9,164 nucleotides of DNA from positions 1-9,164 of the forward strand of contig JBDUDA010000121.1 of the NCBI GenBank assembly GCA_040003205.1. The letters run 5' to 3'. Of the stretch, positions 5,700 to 9,164 are shown one piece after another (position 1 is the first letter of the stretch; every line of letters starts with the position of its first letter). Under the pieces are notes generated by a model. It worked only from the letters and a program-made list of their open reading frames with translations, was not told where the DNA came from and made no database searches. This DNA comes from JALYIM01 sp040003205. Lineage in GTDB: Bacteria; Acidobacteriota; Terriglobia; Terriglobales; Acidobacteriaceae. The translations under genes and the position numbers were made by a program.

Positions 5700-6896
5700 A
5701 TGACTCTCGATACAAAGTTCTTCCCACATTCCCGCCGCTCATTTTTGCAAGCGTCGGCGATTGCGGCAACCGTGGCTGGATTACGCATCGTCAGCGAGCC
5801 CATGCTCGCTCACGCCAATCGTCAAATTAGCCCTGGGGGAGGAGTGATGATTGACGCGAATGAGAATCCGCTGGGCCCATCGGCCGGCGCTCGCGATGCG
5901 GTCACGGCAATCATTCCGCAGGGCGGACGCTATCTCGATGGACTGACGAAAGACCTGATTGCTACCTTCGCCCAGCTGGAAGGGTTGAAGCCGGAATACG
6001 TTAAGACTTATCCAGGATCAAGCGAACCGCTGCACTTTAGCGTGATCGCGTTCACGTCGAACAAGAAAAGTTACGTTACTGCTGATCCTGGGTACGAGGC
6101 TGGAATGTTTGCTGCTGAGATAGCGGGTGCGCGGGTGGTGAAAGTTCCGCTCACGAAGACTTATGCGCACGATGTAAAAGCGATGCTGGCTGCGGGAACT
6201 GATGCGGGAGTGTTTTATATTTGCTCGCCTAACAATCCGACAGGGACTCTTACCAGCCATTCCGACATTGAATATTTGGTGGAGAATAAGCCTAAAGGAT
6301 CGATCGTGCTGGTGGACGAGGCCTACATCCACTTTTCTGAGGGAGAGTCGGCGATCGATCTGGTGAAGTCGGATAAGGACGTAATTGTACTGCGCACTTT
6401 CTCAAAGCTTTATGGCATGGCGGGATTGCGTTGCGGCTTTGCGATCGCCAGACCTGACCTGCTGGCAAAATTGGAGAACTACGTTGGCTGGAACGCCATG
6501 CCAGTCACCGCTCTTGTCGCTGCCAGCGCTAGCCTGAAAGAGCCGCTGCTGGTCAGCGAGCGCAAGCGCGTGAATGCGCGAGTGCGAGAATCCGTCTTCC
6601 ATTGGCTCGATCAAAATGGATATAGCTACATTCCATCGCAGTCAAATTGTTTCATGCTGGATACGAAACGCGATGCGAAAGAAGTAATTGCGGCAATGGC
6701 GAAGCAAAACGTTTTTATAGGACGCATCTGGCCATTGATGCCGACGTACACTCGCATCACGATTGGCACCGCCCCAGAGATGGAAACTTTTCAGGCGGCC
6801 TACAAGAAGGTTATCAGTAACGTGGTGACGAGCAGAGTCGAGAGCGGTGCGGGAAAATCCCAACGTTATTTGGATGGGATGACACTACCAGCATAA
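5700..6896 (+). CDS. Tat-exported class I/II aminotransferase, HisC-like
   Basis: This 398-residue fold-type I PLP enzyme resembles histidinol-phosphate aminotransferase. The N-terminus carries a twin-arginine signal: SRRSFLQ at 11-17, a mildly hydrophobic segment to about 33 and a probable AHA cleavage site after residue 39. The mature enzyme begins with the HisC-type IDANENPLGPS (51-61). It continues with GSSEP (106-110), SPNNPTGT (176-183) and the cofactor-binding DEAY (206-209). The PLP lysine is Lys236 in TFSKLYGMAGLRCGF. The substrate-carboxylate arginine is probably Arg352 in TRITIG. All core catalytic motifs are intact. Export of a folded, cofactor-loaded enzyme suits the Tat route, so it probably acts in the periplasm rather than in histidine synthesis; no his genes are nearby. 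The amino donor and acceptor are unknown. The gene is transcribed divergently from the GH15 operon and ends 5 nt from the converging 318-residue gene, with no terminator between them. Confidence 0.9.
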   Translation: MTLDTKFFPHSRRSFLQASAIAATVAGLRIVSEPMLAHANRQISPGGGVMIDANENPLGPSAGARDAVTAIIPQGGRYLDGLTKDLIATFAQLEGLKPEYVKTYPGSSEPLHFSVIAFTSNKKSYVTADPGYEAGMFAAEIAGARVVKVPLTKTYAHDVKAMLAAGTDAGVFYICSPNNPTGTLTSHSDIEYLVENKPKGSIVLVDEAYIHFSEGESAIDLVKSDKDVIVLRTFSKLYGMAGLRCGFAIARPDLLAKLENYVGWNAMPVTALVAASASLKEPLLVSERKRVNARVRESVFHWLDQNGYSYIPSQSNCFMLDTKRDAKEVIAAMAKQNVFIGRIWPLMPTYTRITIGTAPEMETFQAAYKKVISNVVTSRVESGAGKSQRYLDGMTLPA

Positions 6897-6901
6897 AGCT
6901 G

Positions 6902-7858
6902 CTACTTAGACGCCGGGACACGGTTCGCCGGGGGCTGAAGTTTATCGTAATCACGCATGAAAACGCGGAGTCCATAAGCAAGCGTGGTCTTGCTATAACC
7001 GGCGGCGAGCTGCTGTATGTAACGGTCCAGAAAAAAATCGAACGGATCGCGCGGGTCCATATCAAGGATGACGAGATCGGTATCGCTCATTGTCAATTTG
7101 TTGAATCGAAGCTGGGCGCCGTGGTAAGCCATGAAGTTTCCGGTGCGCTTAGGGATGTTTGCGGGAACACCGCCGCCAAAAATTTGCACGATTTCGTTTC
7201 CCCGTAACTCAACGGCTGTGATCTTTCCCTGAATTTTGGGGGGAGGCAGGATTTGCGCCGGATCCAGAAATAAGTCATTTCCTTCCGCCCGAATGCCTTT
7301 GACCTGTCCGGCCTCGGTGACTTTTGCAATGCTTACGTCGAACAAATCCATCAAACCCTTTACCGGCAGATGCGCGGCTTTGATCTTTTCCGCGTGAATC
7401 CTGATCTCGCCTTGAGGGGTTGCAGAGAGCGTGCCATACATTTCGAAAGGAAGACCGGCTTTCGAATGCAGGCGGCCTTTAATTTTCAAGAGCTTGTTCT
7501 CGACCGAAAGCGAAATATTCTTCAGGGGCGCGTCAGAGGCTGCGAACGCATATTGGTTGAGAACACTTGCAAGAGCGCTAACGTTGATCGAAATTTCAGC
7601 GGCGTGGATCGAGAGTACAAATGACATGCGGTCGTCAAAAATCGGGAAGCTATCTTTTTTGGTGGGAATCAGCTCCCCTTGCAGACGTACGATATGGACC
7701 GCCGTCGCTTCGCTATAGTGATACATCACGTTTTGCATCTGTACCTGAACGACGTCGCTATTTGCGGAATCAGATTTCTCGGTTGCGAACGGGGAAGTGA
7801 AGGCGAAGCACGTGGCGCAGAACAATAAAAGAACTCGCGTGGATTCGGCCGCATTCAT
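6902..7858 (-). CDS. Exported 318-residue protein of unknown function
   Basis: The first 25 residues look like a Sec signal peptide (hydrophobic VLLLFCATCFAF, then a likely cut after TSPFA). No lipobox is evident and there are no further membrane segments. The mature part alternates short beta-like stretches. A central block, LPFEMYGTLSATPQGEIRIH (136-155), leads into KAAHLPVKGLMDLFDV. This is followed by GNDLFLDPAQILPPPKIQGK and a final RDPFDFFLDRYIQQLAAG (270-287). The central pattern recalls LmeA/DUF2993- or YceB-like lipid-binding folds. That is a weak resemblance from memory, not a family call. It begins 25 nt after the tdh stop, with an AGAGG ribosome binding site 8 nt before the ATG, so it is probably cotranscribed with tdh. 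It converges on the aminotransferase with a 5-nt gap. Confidence 0.82.
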   Translation of the reverse strand: MNAAESTRVLLLFCATCFAFTSPFATEKSDSANSDVVQVQMQNVMYHYSEATAVHIVRLQGELIPTKKDSFPIFDDRMSFVLSIHAAEISINVSALASVLNQYAFAASDAPLKNISLSVENKLLKIKGRLHSKAGLPFEMYGTLSATPQGEIRIHAEKIKAAHLPVKGLMDLFDVSIAKVTEAGQVKGIRAEGNDLFLDPAQILPPPKIQGKITAVELRGNEIVQIFGGGVPANIPKRTGNFMAYHGAQLRFNKLTMSDTDLVILDMDPRDPFDFFLDRYIQQLAAGYSKTTLAYGLRVFMRDYDKLQPPANRVPASK

Positions 7859-7867
7859 GATTTCGAC

Positions 7868-7888
7868 CTCTAATTCCTAATCTCTAAT
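7868..7888 (-). repeat. Three tandem 7-bp repeats at the tdh junction
   Basis: On the minus strand the sequence reads ATTAGAG, ATTAGGA, ATTAGAG in direct tandem. The first copy supplies the TAG stop codon of tdh. The last copy supplies most of the AGAGG ribosome binding site for the next gene. Changes in copy number would alter the distance between the two genes without touching either coding frame. Confidence 0.6.
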
Positions 7889-8918
7889 TGAGGCTGCGCC
7901 AGTCCAATAGAACCTTGCCGGATTCTCCGGAACGCATGACTTCAAAACCCTGCTCGAAGTCCTGCCACGGGAAGCGATGAGTAATAACGGGAGAAATGTC
8001 GAGGCCAGACTCGATCATGACCGTCATTTTGTACCAGGTTTCATACATTTCGCGGCCGTAAATACCCTTGATAGTCAGCATGTTGAAGATGATGCCGTGC
8101 CAGTCAATGGCCATTTCCTTGGAGGGAATGCCGAGCATGGCGATGCGTCCACCGTGGCTCATATTTTCCAGCATCTCGCGGAAGGCGGCGGGCGCGCCCG
8201 ACATTTCCAGTCCCACGTCGAAGCCTTCCATCATTCCAAGCTGCTTCTGCACCTGAGAGAGCGGCGTTTTTTGGGGATTCGCAGCCACCGTTGCGCCCAT
8301 CTTCTCAGCCAGCGCCAAACGGTATGGATTCACGTCGGTAACCACCACGTGACGCGCGCCCGCATGCCGTACCACCGCCGCGGCCATAATTCCAATCGGC
8401 CCGGCGCCTGTCACAATCACGTCTTCACCCAGGACAGGAAATGACAGCGCGGTGTGCACGGCGTTTCCGAAGGGATCAAAAATCGCGGCGATTTCGAGTG
8501 GAATCTTTGGACTGTGCTTCCAGATGTTCGTCATAGGGAGCACGATTAATTCGGCAAAGGCGCCGGAACGGCTGACGCCCACACCCTGCGTGTGAGCGCA
8601 CAAATGACGGCGACCTGCGAGGCAGTTTCGGCAACGCCCACAAACGACGTGGCCTTCGCCGCTCACCAGTTCTCCGGGCTCGAAGTCAGAAACGTTGGAG
8701 CCTACCGCGACAATTTCGCCAACAAATTCGTGCCCGATGATCGTGGGCACGGTCACGGCGGATTTCGCCCATGCATCCCAGTCATAAATATGAAGATCGG
8801 TGCCGCAAATTCCGGTGAGCAGAACGCGAACCTTAACGTCGTTTATGCCAATTTCGGGCTCCGCTACGTCCTCCAGCCATAAACCCTGGCTGTCGCGGCT
8901 TTTCACAAGAGCTTTCAT
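7884..8918 (-). CDS. tdh: L-threonine 3-dehydrogenase
   Basis: This 344-residue cytoplasmic zinc enzyme of the MDR family oxidises L-threonine with NAD+ to 2-amino-3-oxobutanoate, the first step of threonine breakdown to glycine and acetyl-CoA. The key residues fall at the numbering of E. coli Tdh (341 residues, from memory). Catalytic-site residues are Cys38, Thr40 and His43 (GICGTDLH) and His63-Glu64 (IGHE). Structural-zinc cysteines are 93, 96, 99 and 107. The Rossmann fold starts at GAGPIG (171-176), and an acidic Asp195 ends the second strand (VVVTDVNP), which fits NAD+. GIYGREMYETWYKM (285-298) is characteristic of Tdh among MDR enzymes. The start at 8918 has GAGG 7 nt upstream. The open frame continues to the right edge but without conserved residues, so that extension is rejected. 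The usual partner kbl (2-amino-3-ketobutyrate CoA ligase) is not in the window. The gene following in the same operon is the exported 318-residue protein. Confidence 0.95.
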   Translation of the reverse strand: MKALVKSRDSQGLWLEDVAEPEIGINDVKVRVLLTGICGTDLHIYDWDAWAKSAVTVPTIIGHEFVGEIVAVGSNVSDFEPGELVSGEGHVVCGRCRNCLAGRRHLCAHTQGVGVSRSGAFAELIVLPMTNIWKHSPKIPLEIAAIFDPFGNAVHTALSFPVLGEDVIVTGAGPIGIMAAAVVRHAGARHVVVTDVNPYRLALAEKMGATVAANPQKTPLSQVQKQLGMMEGFDVGLEMSGAPAAFREMLENMSHGGRIAMLGIPSKEMAIDWHGIIFNMLTIKGIYGREMYETWYKMTVMIESGLDISPVITHRFPWQDFEQGFEVMRSGESGKVLLDWRSLN

Positions 8919-9019
8919 TCGTGAGCCTCGGCTGTAGATTGTAACGCGAAGTGACGCGCCAGCAGTTCCCGCGACCGCGCAAAGCTGCCGTTCTGAACCG
9001 TCGTCGGGTCTGGGGTTGA

Positions 9020-9037
9020 GCAGGCCTTCAGGCCTGC
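9020..9037. repeat. Perfect 7-bp hairpin, GCAGGCC type
   Basis: GCAGGCC (9020-9026) and GGCCTGC (9031-9037) flank a TTCA loop. The hairpin also contains two directly repeated AGGCCT sites. No T-run follows on either strand, so it is not an intrinsic terminator. It resembles dispersed palindromes that I recall in acidobacterial intergenic regions. If tdh is transcribed from about 9100, this hairpin would lie in its leader. Confidence 0.5.
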
Positions 9038-9055
9038 ATTGAGACTGCATGCAAA

Positions 9056-9074
9056 GAGGCTTCAGCCGCTGAGG
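9056..9074. repeat. Second small palindrome, GGCTTCAGCCGCTGAGG type
   Basis: Positions 9060-9065 pair with 9069-9074 (one wobble) around a 3-nt loop. It is preceded by an 8-bp perfect palindrome, TGCATGCA, at 9046-9053. With the hairpin at 9020-9037 it appears to form one composite repeat element of about 60 bp rather than independent sites. Confidence 0.4.
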
Positions 9075-9164
9075 TCGGTTTAAGCGAACTCTAACACTGT
9101 GGCTGACACTATAAATATGGCCCCAAATAAAACTGGCGGAGGCGAATGTCTCAGCGTAGCCCAC

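Larger units (their letters stand above)
8919..9164. other. tdh upstream region, non-coding with repeats
   Basis: No gene is supported in these 246 bp. The tdh ribosome binding site (minus-strand GAGG) is at 8926-8929. A possible minus-strand -10 box, TATAGT (complement of 9108-9113), would give a leader of about 180 nt, but no good -35 precedes it. Two palindromic elements occupy 9020-9074. The start of any upstream gene lies beyond the right edge. Confidence 0.5.

Noticed and set aside
8919..9164. Extension of the tdh frame to the right edge of the window
   Set aside because: The residues are non-conserved and coded by palindromic repeats. The ATG at 8918 has a good GAGG site and gives the standard Tdh length and zinc-ligand numbering.

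Overview
The window reads as ordinary chromosomal DNA of a moderately GC-rich soil-type bacterium. An Acidobacteriota source is the best guess. It rests on the gene types (a secreted BNR/Asp-box propeller protein, a Tat-signal HisC-like aminotransferase, a GH15 enzyme) and on intergenic palindromic elements that resemble repeats I associate with acidobacterial genomes. This is inference, since no taxonomic marker is present. I see no rRNA, tRNA, CRISPR array, transposase, phage gene or integration site.

Layout, left to right. (1) 1-147: the intrinsic terminator of a gene lying off the left edge, then a short leader. (2) 148-2166, plus strand: an exported protein of about 672 residues built of about a dozen Asp-box blades, followed by its own strong terminator at 2182-2209. 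(3) 2210-2402: a gene-free stretch holding two degenerate palindromic repeat elements. (4) 5572 down to 2403, minus strand: a probable three-gene operon transcribed in the order GH15 glucoamylase/trehalase-like hydrolase, an unrecognised 100-residue protein, then a zinc alcohol dehydrogenase, with gaps of 3 and 35 nt. (5) 5573-5699: a divergent intergenic region. (6) 5700-6896, plus strand: a class I/II PLP aminotransferase of the histidinol-phosphate type that carries a twin-arginine export signal. (7) 8918 down to 6902, minus strand: L-threonine 3-dehydrogenase (tdh) followed after 25 nt by an exported 318-residue protein of unknown function. Three tandem heptamers sit in the junction. (8) 8919-9164: the tdh upstream region, with further palindromic repeats.

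The genes divide between central or carbon metabolism in the cytoplasm (alpha-glucan or trehalose hydrolysis, alcohol/aldehyde redox, threonine catabolism) and envelope or export functions (propeller protein, Tat aminotransferase, 318-residue protein). I find no strong evidence for a new defence, mobile or biosynthetic system. The points most worth a second look are the Tat-exported aminotransferase, the unrecognised small protein embedded in the GH15-ADH operon, the exported protein coupled to tdh through a heptamer repeat, and the intergenic repeat elements.
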